Below, piece after piece: positions 33,743 through 45,113 of a stretch of DNA of 64,000 bases. Made by a program: the position numbers and the translations under genes. Each line of letters starts with the position of its first letter. Position 1 is the first letter of the stretch. Source of the stretch: Branchiostoma belcheri (lineage: Eukaryota; Chordata; Leptocardii; Amphioxiformes; Branchiostomatidae); NCBI RefSeq assembly GCF_001625305.1, contig NW_017804409.1:328019-392018 (forward strand). Reading direction: 5' to 3'. A model generated the notes under the pieces. The model ran no database searches and was not told where the DNA came from. It saw nothing but the letters and a program-made list of their open reading frames with translations.

Positions 33743-34152
33743 GGCCACAGCAAGTAAATTTTATGGATGACATCCTCCGCAGACTCCAAATGTAATGTGA
33801 GCAGGCGAAAAAAAACAAGGCGGGCCAAAAAACAAGGTTCCTACATTTTAAAACTTTTAATCAATTATTGTACAAATGGTTTTGATTCAGTGGGAACATC
33901 ACATATACGCAGCCAACATCACATATCACTGCATCAAAGTAAGAAACAAAACCTTAAATCAGAGCCTTTTCTTGTCTCCTCTCTTCATAGCTATCTGCCA
34001 TCCACCTTCCGGCATGGCAGCAGACTTTTTTGCCCGTTTTCGGCATGTTGACCACTTTCAGAAGGCAACAGAATTTCTTGTTTTTTTTTCCAAAATCAGG
34101 CGAAAATTAATGCGCGTGCTGATGTCATCCATAAAAATTACTTGCTGTGGCC
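33743..34152. mobile_element. PIF/Harbinger-like MITE (GGCC family), copy 4
   Basis: GGCCACAGCAAGTAA and inverse termini; TAA at 33740-33742 and 34153-34155. A 410-bp member with the full interior (TTGACCACT, CCGGCATGGCA). Confidence 0.9.
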
Positions 34153-34601
34153 TAAGACCGGGTACTCAGGCCTACCGGATGGGTACAGGTTCCGAAGTGA
34201 GACGTCCCTATCCTTTTGTGTTCCATTGGAATGACTACAATGACCTACAAATCTGACTTAAAGGCAATTAAGCTTGCCAACAAAGGGGAGAAAAAGAATG
34301 TAGGAATGAAAAAGGTGAACCGTCTTTTGTACGCATTCTGTATGTCTACAGGATCATACCAGGGACTTAGCCTAGATTAGGTCACTCTGCTATACGTTTA
34401 CTTAGTCTGTTGTCTAGTGGATCGAAGAGTTTGAAGCCTTCAAATTTACCTCTCCTTTCTTTTGTTTTCTAGTAGCAAAGCTCATTATCTTCTCACTTGT
34501 GCTGCTTCAGGTTGAAAAAAGAAGATTTGAAATGTGCCTTCATGTTCTCTTCTTGTATTCTTTAATTTTCGACGTCCTGTCAAGGTTTTTGAGCTAGCTG
34601 G

Positions 34602-34841
34602 GGTCGTGTGGCGTAGTGCGCGACTCGGAACCTAGAGGTCCCATGTTCGAGTCCTGACATGCCACCGATCTTGTGCCCTTGGGAAAGGCACTTAACACGA
34701 CTTTCCTCACTTCGCTCAGGTGAAAATGAGTATTGTCCTGTCATGTGTTTGTCCCCTGTGTTGGTGGCGGCATTGATATAAGTTGAAAAAACGTGAGTGT
34801 GCCGTCACCACGTCTTGTGATTACATGTTGGAATAAAAAAA
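34602..34841 (+). mobile_element. tRNA-derived SINE (family S1), copy 3
   Basis: The plus-orientation copy: GGTCGTGTGGCGTAGTGCG head, B box GTTCGAGTCC, then the body and GTTGGAATAAAAAAA tail. The B box is mutated at one position relative to other copies. Confidence 0.85.
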
Positions 34842-35955
34842 GCATTTTGACGTCTCATTGACATGTTACGAAATTCGTTTGTAAAAGAGCTATGGAAAAA
34901 CGTAATGATTTCGTCATCGTGTATCTGCTTGGAGATAACTTCGGTGGCAGTTTCCTTTGGAACAGTTTGCACGGCGGGGTCTTAAAATCAACAACTTAAC
35001 GGGCCCTCCCCGGGACCTTGGTAAACACACGCCGGGCGAGGAATGTAACATGTGCGGCGGCAACATGAAAACGTGCAGGTAAACAACGCACAAGACACAG
35101 TACTTATAACGTGTAAGAGAAGGGAAAGGAAAGGTGTTCTACATTGTGTCAGCAGAATACCAACTACATATTATACGTGTACACATTTAACACACATTTC
35201 ACATGGGAACATATATATTTCAAGTACGCTAAGGGTCTAAGACCTTACGCAACGTGTTGGCTTCAAAATCTATCCGTATTAAACATCCAACGATGAAGAC
35301 ACCGACGGTTCTGGATGTACAAATATACAATGTTGTCCTGATTCTAGCTGTACAGCCGTACCCAGATGCCACTACCTTTAAAACATTAGTTCGTGTACAA
35401 GGGGGGTTACTGTTAATGTAGTTTAGTCTGAAGAGTTGGTCTTGTTTGACGTGTGTCATCCTAAACGTTATGACATAGATAAGATCGTGAGTCATCACGA
35501 ACAAAAACGCCGACATTTCATCTTATCAAGATGGGAGTTGTACGTAAATAGAACAGATCAACATCTATTTTTTAATCAAGACAGTAAGATTGTCATTCTG
35601 GTAGGAACAGACCGAACTGTTATCTATTTGTTTATATAATGTGTAATGTGGTGAAGCCCCGCCCTTATTGCTTATTAACATTTATGGGTCACCTTCGTCA
35701 ATTCACCAAGGTCACCGTTTTGTCTTGGTGTCCTTGAGACCACGTGATGTACGTACGCGAGTTACGTCTTCATCTAATTATCTCTGATGACAGAAAACAA
35801 GTAAACAACAAACAACAGGAGCCTCTGCCTACAATAAAGTCAACATGTGTGCCCTATAAATTATTGGTTCCTTATAATAAATCAGCTATCAGTTCCCTAT
35901 AAAGGCTCTTTCGATGCCTATCTAAATCGATGATAGTATCGCTTGCCTCCAATGT
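34842..35955. other. Intergenic, nothing recognised
   Basis: Short ORFs only. No gene or repeat seen. Confidence 0.3.
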
Positions 35956-35964
35956 CTTCAAAGA

Positions 35965-36129
35965 CTACTCTCTAAGCAGAGGTTTGGGTTTTGGCTTATT
36001 TTTGGCGTGTTCTTTTTAAAGATACCAGTGCAAAAAAAGAAAGCCTGATAAAACACCTAAAACACGCCAAAAATAAGCTAATTTTAGACGTCTTTTAGCC
36101 GTCGAACCCAAACCTCTGCTTGGAGAGTA
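35965..36129. mobile_element. 165-bp hAT-like MITE with 8-bp target duplication
   Basis: TTCAAAGA flanks both sides (35957-35964, 36130-36137). Inverted ends TACTCTCYAAGCAGAGGTTT continue through a GCTTATTTTTGGCGTGTT block. An 8-bp duplication suggests the hAT superfamily. Confidence 0.7.
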
Positions 36130-36137
36130 TTCAAAGA

Positions 36138-36775
36138 TGTCTAAAATGAGTGAAAAGAAACCCGCGTCTGTTTACATTTTAGAGATAATTCTATCTTGCC
36201 CAACTGACTCGACCGGACAAAGGGACTAAGTCGCTGCAATCCGCCTCCGGCAAAACAATCCAGTACTGCGTACATGCTATCTAGCACGTCTGCAAAATGA
36301 CTCTACATACTGTCAATGTAGTATAAACTTTGAGGGAAAATTTTAAAGGGGAAGCAGAGTTGTTCGTTCCTAAATATGTTTTCGTACAGTGTGCCTTACT
36401 ACTGAGGGCATAGCTGCTAGCTGTTATCACTGTTATCTAAGTTATAATTCTCTCTTTGGAATAAAGCATCGAGAAAAGCAACAGTAACTGTCGACTTACT
36501 AGTAACTGTTTCTTTATAAGTATATATTGTATAGTTCTTAACATTTTGATCCATAGTGCCAAGCTAGTTCACTACACAATGTACATGTATTGGTCGGGTA
36601 GACATACACTTGAAATGTGATTACAGAAGAACAAAACTGTGTTTAAAAACTTGTAATAAACAGAAACTTTAGCCTATACTTTGTTCTGGGTAATATTTCC
36701 AGTTTGAGTGCCGAAATCCTGCACTACTACGTTCTTAAAACGGACAACAGTGTGCTAATTTACTAGTTTGTCCAC
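36138..36775. other. Intergenic, nothing recognised
   Basis: No gene or repeat seen. Confidence 0.3.
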
Positions 36776-36973
36776 TCCATAGCATGCCAAAAACTGGGGG
36801 AGGGGTCTTCATGGTCTTTGGGAGCTTTTACATGTTTTATGTGGCTATTTTCTGATTGCATATAGACAACATAGCCGGCCTGGTTGAATTGCCCCCGTTT
36901 TTAGAACTGGGCTAGTCAGAAAACAGCCGAAGACCACCAAACCCCCAGTTCTATAAGCCTGCTACGGAGGCTA
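36776..36973. mobile_element. MITE, TAGCCTGCTACGGAGG family, copy 2
   Basis: Inverted ends CTCCATAGCATGCC and GGCTTATAGAACTGGGGG on opposite strands; core ACAACATAGCCGGCCTGGTT shared with the other two copies. Confidence 0.75.
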
Positions 36974-37248
36974 ACGTTTAATGGTACGGAAGGAATGGAC
37001 TACTCAACCGGCAATTGCCGTCCTATTGTACCCCAGAATGTGTGACCTATGGCTCGGGGCGGGCCACATAACACCGTGTTTATCGCTTCAGACTAAAGTG
37101 TGCAAACAACATTCTTCAAGCGGCTATCGACTGGGCATCGTTACCGGGACAATCTCTTCAGCCTTTTCGAGTAGACATTGATTGGTTTTAGTTAAGTCTT
37201 GGTCTTGTTATACTTGGTGAAAAAGGAGTATTTGTTGAGGGAAGCTTG

Positions 37249-37445
37249 TAGCCTTCATAGCATGCCAAAACTGCGGGTTTTTGGGGTCTTCAAGGTCTTT
37301 GGGAGCTTTTATGTGCTATTTTCTGATTGCATATAGACAACATAGCCGGCCTGGTTGAATTACCCCCGTTTTTTTGAACTGGGCTAATCAGAAAACAGCC
37401 GAAGACCACCAAACCCCCAGTTCCATAAGCCTGCTACGGAGGCTA
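37249..37445. mobile_element. MITE, TAGCCTGCTACGGAGG family, copy 3
   Basis: Nearly the same as 36776-36973, 280 bp away. It ends CTGCTACGGAGGCTA. Confidence 0.75.
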
Positions 37446-37479
37446 GGAAGCTTGTGACTTTCAGAAAAAGCAGCGAAGA

Positions 37480-37482
<3 letters not shown>

Positions 37483-37529
<47 letters not shown>

Positions 37530-37666
37530 ATGATACCTCCATGAAAAATGGAGGTATCATTTTGTTAACGATCTTTCCTTTCTTTCTCTCTCTCTCCCTC
37601 TCTCTCTGTGTGTGTGTGTGCCTGTCTGTCTGTCTCTGTCTCTGTCCCTTTCTCTCTCTGTGTCCG

Positions 37667-37697
<31 letters not shown>

Positions 37698-37770
37698 CTG
37701 TCTGTCTGTCTGTCTCTGTCCCTTTCTCTCTCTGTGTCCGTCTCTCTCTCTCTCTCTCTCTCTCTGTGTG
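37483..37770 (+). repeat. Compound CT/GT microsatellite around a CCTCCAT hairpin
   Basis: (CT)n at 37483-37526, then AATGATACCTCCATG and its inverse CATGGAGGTATCATT-like arms at about 37528-37562, then GTTAAC and a long CT/GTCT tract including a near-exact 80-bp duplication. Open frames here (LSLSLS, RERERE) are artefacts. Confidence 0.85.
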
Positions 37771-38044
37771 CACCATTTCTATTACGTTTTATCTCTACAA
37801 AATTGGGAAGAAAAAAGAGCTACACACAAGAAACAAAACATTATCAATGCAGAGTTTTCTGGGCGCGCTAACCCATATATACATCACAACAAATCTATTA
37901 GGTGTTAACGAGTGTTTTGATATGTAATCTATTTTTGACGCTATTTGCACAATGATGATTCGTATCAGCCTTGGTATCGTTGTGCCTAACCTACACTTTT
38001 TGGGGGCAAAACTTATAAAGTGAACTTTTTTTTTTTACCTAATT

Positions 38045-38380
38045 CCGCTTATACTCTTGGCAAGTTTTGAATAGTTCTGTATACAGCTACAGGTACACTT
38101 GGCAAATTTTGAATAGTTCTGTATACATGGTACTCTTGGTAGATTTTGAATAGTTCTGTATACATGGTACTCTTGGCAAATTTTGAATAGTTCTGTATAC
38201 ATGGTACTCTTGGCAAATTTTGAATAGTGCTGAATACGTGGTACTCTTGGTAAATTTTGAATATAGTTCTGTATACATGGTACTCTTGGCAAATTTTGTG
38301 TAGTTCTGTGTACATGGTACTCTTGGCAAATTTTGAATAGTTCTGTATACATGGTACTCTTGGCAAATTTTGAATAGTTA
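38045..38380 (-). repeat. 37-bp minisatellite, about nine units
   Basis: The unit runs from TACATGGTACTCTTGGC through AGTTCTGTA, with starts at 38124, 38161, 38198 and onward. All three minus-strand frames stay open through the array, because 37 bp shifts frame each unit and the unit has no minus-strand stop in any frame. Confidence 0.9.
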
Positions 38381-38384
38381 CATG

Positions 38385-39110
38385 GTGCAGTTGCTCCAAT
38401 ATATTATCAGAGATCAACTTGAAACGTATACTTTTTTCTTTCTCTCCGATATAACTTGACAAGAACCGATGTTTTCGTTGAGAGGAGAAAGAGACAGTGA
38501 TAGTCTCCAAACCTTCTATCTAGTGAAGTTTGTTGAGTGCAAGGGTATAAACGTTTTGTAAAATACGGTGTTCCTTTTTGTCCTCAAACCATTTGTCAAG
38601 TTCAATGCGATTAAAGCATTACAATGTGTTGGCTAAGCGCCCCTTTATTCCCAGAGTAAAAATATGTAAATCCGATAAAGCTGTTTAACAGTCAACATTT
38701 CCTGTGCCCCCCTCAGAACTAAAACAAACTTTTTGGTGGGAACCCTTTGCAATAATTACATAACTATGATCCAAAACAACAGGTGTGTGGAGTTAACTAT
38801 CAGCGTCTGCTGTCAAAATGTTAGTCCTCGGCTACAACTATATTGGGGTAATAAACGCCCGGAAATTACCTCATAATTCAAAACATGTCAAACTTATTAC
38901 AGCGTGTTTGTCTTTTTTGACATGCTGTGTCGTTTATGTGTTTATAAAATCTGTAAACTTTGATGTTTTGTTCCAATATGCTTGCTCTTTCGCGCTTTGG
39001 GCTAGTGGTTTTGACTTAACTTTTAGCAAGGAAGTTTGACTACTAAAGCCTCCATGATTGTTTTACAAATGTTCTCATTGTAGTATACGTTCAAGGAGGT
39101 TTCCCTACTT
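38385..39110. other. Intergenic, nothing recognised
   Basis: No gene or repeat seen. Confidence 0.3.
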
Positions 39111-39350
39111 TTTTTTATATTCCAACATATAATCACAAGACGTGGTGACGGTACACTCAAGTTTTTTCAACTTATATCAATGCCGCCACTAACACACGGG
39201 ACAATACAATACTCATTTTCACCTGAGCGAAGTGAGGAAAGTCGTGTAAAGTGCCTTTCTCATGGGCACAAGATCGGTGGCATGTCAGGACTCGAACCCG
39301 GGACCTCTTGATTCCGAGTCGAGCACTCTAGCTGCCACTACGCCACACGT
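39111..39350 (-). mobile_element. tRNA-derived SINE (family S1), copy 4
   Basis: A full-length minus-strand copy with head CGTGTGGCGTAGTGGCAGCT and B box GGGTTCGAGTCCTG. Confidence 0.85.
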
Positions 39351-39374
39351 TTCCCTATTTAAACCTCCTTGGTA

Positions 39375-39545
39375 GTAATACTCATTGTCACCTAAGCGAA
39401 GTGAGGAAACTCGTGTAAAGTGCCTTTTCCAATTGCACAAGATCGGTGGCATGTCAGGACTCGAACCCGGGACCTCTTGATTCCGAGTCGAGCACTCTGC
39501 CACTACGCCACCAGTTTCCCTAATTAAACCTCCTTGGTGGTAACA
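39375..39545 (-). repeat. Duplicated head of SINE copy 4 with its flank
   Basis: The segment from ACTCATTKTCACCT through the tRNA head and the host flank TTTCCCTAWTTAAACCTCCTTGG repeats about 165 bp of the preceding SINE and its right flank, so this is a local tandem duplication and not an independent insertion. Confidence 0.75.
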
Positions 39546-39753
39546 TAGGCTACTGTTTGTTCTGACTAGCTAACGACAACAATGTTCATGTCACCATGTG
39601 TAACCCTTGTTAGACAACTGTCACAAACACCAACTCAGCCCCACCCTGTGATGACGTCATGAGTTTTAGCACGACGTGTTGTATAATGTCATATCGGGTC
39701 ACGATGACTCAACAAGCTATTCACATTTATTTCAGTATAGTTCATGTATAATA

Positions 39754-40080
39754 TATGAGTTATCAACCAAGAATTGAGGTATTCAAAAACTCGTATTTCC
39801 CCAGAACTATCGTAGACTGGAACTCGTTGCCACCAAGCACAGTTGGGGCATCATCACTTTAAACGACTCTTGCAATCAAATGTGCAAAGATTGAGTGTAA
39901 CAAGTCGTTCGGTGTGATATAGCTAGCTGCCGCCGCGCCGCGTGCCTGCGAAGCTGGTGTGTTACGCCGAAGGGCGGTTATACCGGCTATAATGATACAG
40001 ATACAGATGTATTTACCCCTATTGTTTTTTCTTTGTCATACATTGTACCAGTTACAGTTGTTGAGCAATAAAGTTGATTG
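39754..40080 (+). mobile_element. LINE tail, full 3' end
   Basis: ATCAACCAAGAATTGAGGTA, GACTGGAACTCGTTGCCACC and AGCACAGTTGGGGC run on without a break, then GCTGCCGCCGCGCCGCGTGC, GGGCGGTTATACCGGC and an AATAAAGTTGATTGATTAATTGA tail. This is the reference for the split copy at 59.6/63.3 kb. Coding frame is disrupted. Confidence 0.8.
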
Positions 40081-40227
40081 ATTAATTGATAAAATTAAGT
40101 ATGGTTTCAAGAGACTGGATGCTACAGATTTAAATATATCTGTAAACGCAATAACTCACAAAATTAAAAAATATGTAAATATATAAAAGACTGGTTCGTT
40201 ATTAGAAAAAAATACTAAAACTAGTTA

Positions 40228-40641
40228 GGCCGCAGCAAGTAATTTTTATGGATGACATCAGCGCGCGCATTAATTTTCGCCTGATTTGGATAAAAAAACC
40301 AAGAAATTCTGTTGCCTTCTGACAGTGGTCAACATGCCGAAAATGCGCAAAGATGTCTGTTGCCATGCCGGAAGGTGGATGACAGATAACTATGAAAAGA
40401 GGAGACAAGAAAAAGCTCTGATTTAATGTTTTGTTTCTTACTTTGATGCAGTGATATGTGATGTTGGCTGTGTATATATGTGATGTTCCCACTGAATCAA
40501 AACTATTTGTACAATGATTGAGTTAGAAATTTAAATGTAGGAACCTTCGTTTTTTTTCGGCCCGCCTTGGTTTTTCCGCCCGCTCGCATTAGATTTGGAG
40601 TCTGCGGAGGATGTCATCCATAAAATTTACTTGCTGTGGCC
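40228..40641. mobile_element. PIF/Harbinger-like MITE (GGCC family), copy 5
   Basis: Termini GGCCGCAGCAAGTAA and inverse of GGCCACAGCAAGTAA; TTA at 40225-40227 and 40642-40644. A 414-bp member. Confidence 0.9.
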
Positions 40642-40970
40642 TTACTGCCACGTCAATAAGAGTACAAGCTGACATACTGCTCAGTTTGTTTTCATTTAAT
40701 ATTACATGTGGCCTTATTATCTTTCCCATCAGAAATCAATAACTAGATTGATCACTTTAAGATCATCATTATTAATATTTCATACATTATACGTCATGTT
40801 TTCACCTACTTAAATATGTTGAAGTCCTTTAGTTGAAATAACTGTCAATTCAGACAAGGGAGACGTACAAAGCAGTTTTTAAAGATACTGAAATAGCTAT
40901 CCTCAGTGTCATTAAAACACTATGAGGAATATCAGCTGCATGCAGGGTGAACATTTGTGTGTGTGTGGGG

Positions 40971-40990
40971 NNNNNNNNNNNNNNNNNNNN
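40971..40990. other. Assembly gap (20 N)
   Basis: A run of 20 N inside a GT/G tract. The left flank ACATTTGTGTGTGTGTGGGG and right flank CATTTGTGTGTGTGTGTGGG are the same sequence, so the gap probably separates two reads of one tract. Confidence 0.95.
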
Positions 40991-41057
40991 CATTTGTGTG
41001 TGTGTGTGGGGGGGGGGGTACAAATCACGCATGATATAAGCATGGAGTTAAAAATCT

Positions 41058-41423
41058 TTTAAAGGAATCCAATACAGTTTTAGGGCTTGGAAACCCGATT
41101 TCAAAGTCAATATTCTAGTCACTTATCTACATACTGAGTTGACACCACACTATCCCAATGTATATTGACTCTCATGGAGCAAAAATACTAAACATTCTGA
41201 CGAAAAATGGTTACTGAAAGGGCCCTTGGCTGATTTTACGGTACCACCCATAAAATAAAGGACTCATCTTGGGGCTTGTTTCTGCAATTTTAAATACCCA
41301 AGTATTGAATACTGATTGAAATGTGCTCATGTGAAGCAGTATGTGTCAATACCAAAAAGATTGACTTATTCAAAATATATATATATTTCCAGTTTTGATG
41401 CTCCGAAATTGCATTGCCTTTAA
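41058..41423. mobile_element. MITE, TTTAAAGGCATCCAATGC family, copy 3
   Basis: Inverse orientation to 32155-32526: it begins TTTAAAGGAATCCAATACAG and ends GAAATTGCATTGCCTTTAA, with the shared interior reversed. Confidence 0.75.
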
Positions 41424-42365
41424 CTGCATGCTACATGTATATGTCACGTTTTCCGGGCAGTGTTAACACATTGTGCCTGGAGCACCAGGACAGGAATGTT
41501 CCCACTTCCTCCACAGCACATGTATATAATCGGTACTTCCGTGCATCCTGCACCAAACCGCACGCGAACTGGTTAAGCTTGTTTACACACATCCACGAGA
41601 CACGACATACGGACTGATGGAGAAATATCGTGACGACCATCAAAAAGACGTGTTAGCTTGACGTAGAAACATCTCAGGGTAGCGTGTTAACCCTTAATTC
41701 CTGTTTTTCCTTACAGGTGTTGTAACATGTTCTCTCAGGTGTGGCTCGACCTTAAGAAGCGGATATTCCTATCTATCGGTATGCCAGGGTCATGTCCTGA
41801 ATAGTTTTAAAATTCTGAATCACAGGGGGTCCGGAACAGATTCTTACCTGCTTATGTTAATTGAACTAGGGCGTAAACGTATGGGGATTTTATCTCCTAA
41901 TATTGACAATCTTTTGAGGGAATATCGTAAGGTTTTGAAGAGATATCGTAAGGTTTGGAGGGAAGATCGTAGGCGATTCTTGGCTTGTATCTTTGTTCTG
42001 TGTCAGAGAAATTTGTACCTAATAAACATCATGAACACGACATGGCATTTTGTTTAAGGACCTCAATTTTGGACGCTAGACGTTTAGAGATGTCTACTGA
42101 TGACACTTAGTGTTACAGCATGATTTAAAGGACGGTAGATTCACCTGGCACTTCACGTGCGACCTTTATTCTTTTGTCCAGGCTATTGTCATATGTCTCC
42201 GGGCTAGGAGACAGAGACAACAGGTATAATTAATGACCACCGTGCCGTAACCAGGTATTATCTTCCCCCCACCTGTTGTACTTTTGTCTGGTTCAGCCAT
42301 AGTAGTAGCGAATACATAGTGCTGGATTTTGATACCGTAGGACATGCCGATACATGGCTGAATCT
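41424..42365. other. Intergenic, no gene recognised
   Basis: Open frames of 60-70 codons on both strands at 41414-41643 carry no recognised motif. GGAATATCGTAAGGTTTTG recurs three times near 41920-41970. Confidence 0.3.
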
Positions 42366-42591
42366 TAGCTTCTACCAGGCACCGCGGATCGCTGGAAAAA
42401 TAGTAGAAATTGGCCGAAATAAAGGGATAGTACATGTATACCAGAGAAGATCCCGTGGGTCGTAGAAGATCCCGTGGGTCGCGAATTGGATCTTCTATAG
42501 CCCGGGATCTTCTCTGGTATACTATCCCTTTATTTCAGCCAATTTCTACTATTTTCAAGTTCCAGCGATCCACGGTGCCTGGTAGAAGCTA
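42366..42591. mobile_element. MITE, TAGCCTCTACCAGGC family, copy 2
   Basis: It starts TAGCTTCTACCAGGCACCG and ends with its inverse. Arms of about 90 bp include AATTGGCCGAAATAAAGGGA and CCAGAGAAGATCCCG, the last duplicated in the centre. Confidence 0.8.
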
Positions 42592-42609
42592 GCTAGATCT
42601 GGGTAAGAT

Positions 42610-42835
42610 CACTAGAGATATGGGCCTATCTGTGGTAGGGTTTAAACAATGCCTGGAGTTAGATATGCAAAGATTAGCTGTGACCGGGCGGTGTGATACA
42701 ATCTGTCGCATGCCGCGTGTCTGCCAAGCCGGCCAAGAAGCGAGGTCATACCGGTTGGTAAAACACACACACACACGCGGATCTATAGATACATGTACAG
42801 ATATAGAAGTCAGCTGAGTTCACAGAGAACACGAA
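42610..42835 (+). mobile_element. LINE C-terminal fragment
   Basis: The plus frame reads VVGFKQCLELDMQRLAVT, paralogous to LRSLKQRLQLDVQRLNVT at the 9280-9615 copy; then an AC tract. Truncated. Confidence 0.55.
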
Positions 42836-42854
42836 GAATAAAAAAGAACGACAA

Positions 42855-43895
42855 CAACACTCACCTATCAAAACAACACCTGTTGTAGTAGGTAGAACAA
42901 CTTCTTACTACACGGAGTCCAGTCCTTATAGTTCTTCCACACACTGTTGTTGAGCGAAGATCTGTCAAAAATCCAGGGTATACAATCCAGAGTCTGTGAT
43001 TGAGCACAAGTTTCGACGACTCACGCAGGTGAAAATACAAAGGTGTGTCCGTAAGGTGTTTCCCTGTCGCCTTTTTACCTGGAGACGAACATGGCCGCCC
43101 GGGATCGCGTTACCCCTCCAGCCCTATTCAGCCCCCTCGTCGCTGATCCGGCACGGAGTCCACCAGCGGTACGGAGTGTCGGGTTCAGGCGGGGGGTTGA
43201 TGACAGCTACTCCGCCCGAACGTCTGCCTCACTCCGATGGGGCAACAAAACGTTGTGTGTACTCACGTGAGGGAGTTTCCCCGTTTCTTCGCGCAATCCA
43301 AAAATGACGAAGAACCTTCGCTGTGGCAAAATCTTCCCTCTGAAGTTCCTCTCGGTCAGTAAAACACGTAATCCGTGGAGTTTAAAACGTAGATTTTAGT
43401 TTGGAGGGACCCTTACTATTGATAGAAACACACACCTACACTGAACACGATCTTGTAGAGAGCGGTGTGCCAGTAAAGTTCCCCGCAGTGGCGTCGCAAC
43501 TACTGCCCTGTACTGGAACACTTCAGGCGAAACTGTCAAATAAAATCTCTGCCGAACAAAAGACGGCCTAGTTTAGCCCGCTGTGCCGTCTACAGCCGCT
43601 CAGTAAACAACACACATGTGGGACACGGTGAAACGAGCTTCGTAGAACCTCCAAACTTGTAGTTTTGACTTCCAGGGAACGTAGAGACGTAAAGGTGAGA
43701 CGTGTTGTGGTCGTGAAGGTGTGAGGACGTCGCTGTGCGCGGCCAGGTGAGGAGATACTGGGCGTGGGTGCCGATGACACACACCTGAGGTAGGCCCGCA
43801 GGTAGCGCGCTGCATACCTCACATACCTGCACGGTTTGTTCCTGCAAGACGGGACGTACCATTCTGCCACCTCACGGGGGTTGACAGGGCTCTGT
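42855..43895 (-). other. GC-rich region with minus-strand splice-like sites
   Basis: Three exon-like pieces can be read on the minus strand: about 43890-43829 (acceptor TTATTTACAG, donor CAG|GTATGT, ATG reading VRPVLQEQTVQ); a piece with GCGGCCATGTTCGTCTCCAG|GTAAAA at about 43073; and about 42961-42861 (acceptor TTTTTGACAG, donor GATAG|GTGAGT). Joining the second ATG to the third piece gives only a 34-codon ORF. Could be a promoter with 5' exons of an unseen gene or a non-coding RNA. No family recognised. Confidence 0.25.
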
Positions 43896-44077
43896 AAATA
43901 ACGCAAATAAACAAACACTCTTTTGCTCATTTAGGAGACTTAATGTTGTGTCAAAGGTCGCTCTATTGACCCCTGACCTCTCTGACCACCTGTACAAAGC
44001 TACAAGACGTTTACAGAGGGAAGCGTTTTGATCCAAAACTAACAGGTCATAGGTCAAGGTCAAAGGAATGCTGGCTT

Positions 44078-44150
44078 TTATAAATGAATGAAAGACCTTT
44101 ATTGTACATTTTTGCTCATTGCGAACTAAGTACAGGTCACGGCAAATAGC
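44078..44150 (-). mobile_element. LINE 3' tail
   Basis: GAATGAAAGACCTTTATTGTACATTTTTGC then GTACAGGTCA; the minus strand reads a CAATAAAGG signal with (ATTC)n tail, like 51600-51680 and 33168-33245. Confidence 0.5.
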
Positions 44151-44154
44151 GATG

Positions 44155-45110
44155 GTAGACTAAAATATATCTATAGTAAAACTACATATGTACAGGTTCT
44201 GCTTCTTCTCGCTTCTTAAGACAGTTGTAAATGTAAGAACATATGTCAGATTGTCAAGTGATACTTTATGTTGGAAAAAGTTAGACAGGGAAAACAGAGA
44301 AGTGGAAGAAAGAAAGAAAAGGAACACAATTTTACGTGCGCACAGACACACACACATTGGCATCACTGACTAAGTATGTGTGCAATCAACAAGAAATGCA
44401 TGCGTTTGTAAGACAACAAATAAGAAGTCAGACGAGATGTGTAGAGTGTGCTGTTAAATAGCATGAATGCTCAGCAAAATCAACAATCTATATAACGTTA
44501 AGATGCTACAGAGATGTAATCAATTCTGTGAAATTTATCTGCAGTTAATCAAAAGACTGCAGGGGGGCGCTGTGTGATATTATGGTCGTTATTAACGTAC
44601 GGTTAATTATCTACATCAAGAAGGCTATGTACACAGAAGAAGAAACACTGGCAAAATTAAAAGATGATTTTGCGTATTTTCAATCGTATATCACCCTTCC
44701 CCTTGCCCGTCAGCAATATCTTTAACTCGTCTCTCCAGGATATTGACTTTAAATGTGTATTTTAAGCTTTAAAAAATACATTTGGTACATCTAAACGTTA
44801 GGGCTCATATGACGAATTTTACCTCCTTTTAGCCAAAAACTATTTCTTAGAAATAAACCCATTACATTAGATTGGGCGAGTGACTTGATGAGAGCTCCAT
44901 AGCATGTTGGGTTGGATCCAGTTCGGCAACATGTCGGTAGATGTCGTTGGTGAGCAGTTGTGAGAGTGTTTTTGGGACAGACGAAAAATGTCGTATGACT
45001 TATGCTATTATTTTCCTCCCATAACTCAATCATCATTCGTTTACTAAGATCAGACGCCTTCTACACGAACTGTTTCTTCCGACACAATTACCATTTACTA
45101 TACATCTAGG
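44155..45110. other. Intergenic, nothing recognised
   Basis: Short ORFs only. No gene or repeat seen. Confidence 0.3.
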
Positions 45111-45113
45111 TTA

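Noticed and set aside
37454-37927. 157-codon Ser/Leu ORF and its Arg/Glu antisense
   Set aside because: Generated by CT/GT microsatellites.
41414-41643. Open frames on both strands, 67 and 70 codons
   Set aside because: No motif, no splice partners, and the left part lies in a MITE.
43568-43930. 120-codon minus-strand ORF with paralogous-looking frames
   Set aside because: Overlapping frames of 60-120 codons on the same strand fit GC-rich DNA by chance; no family motif. Recorded only as a splice-signal region.
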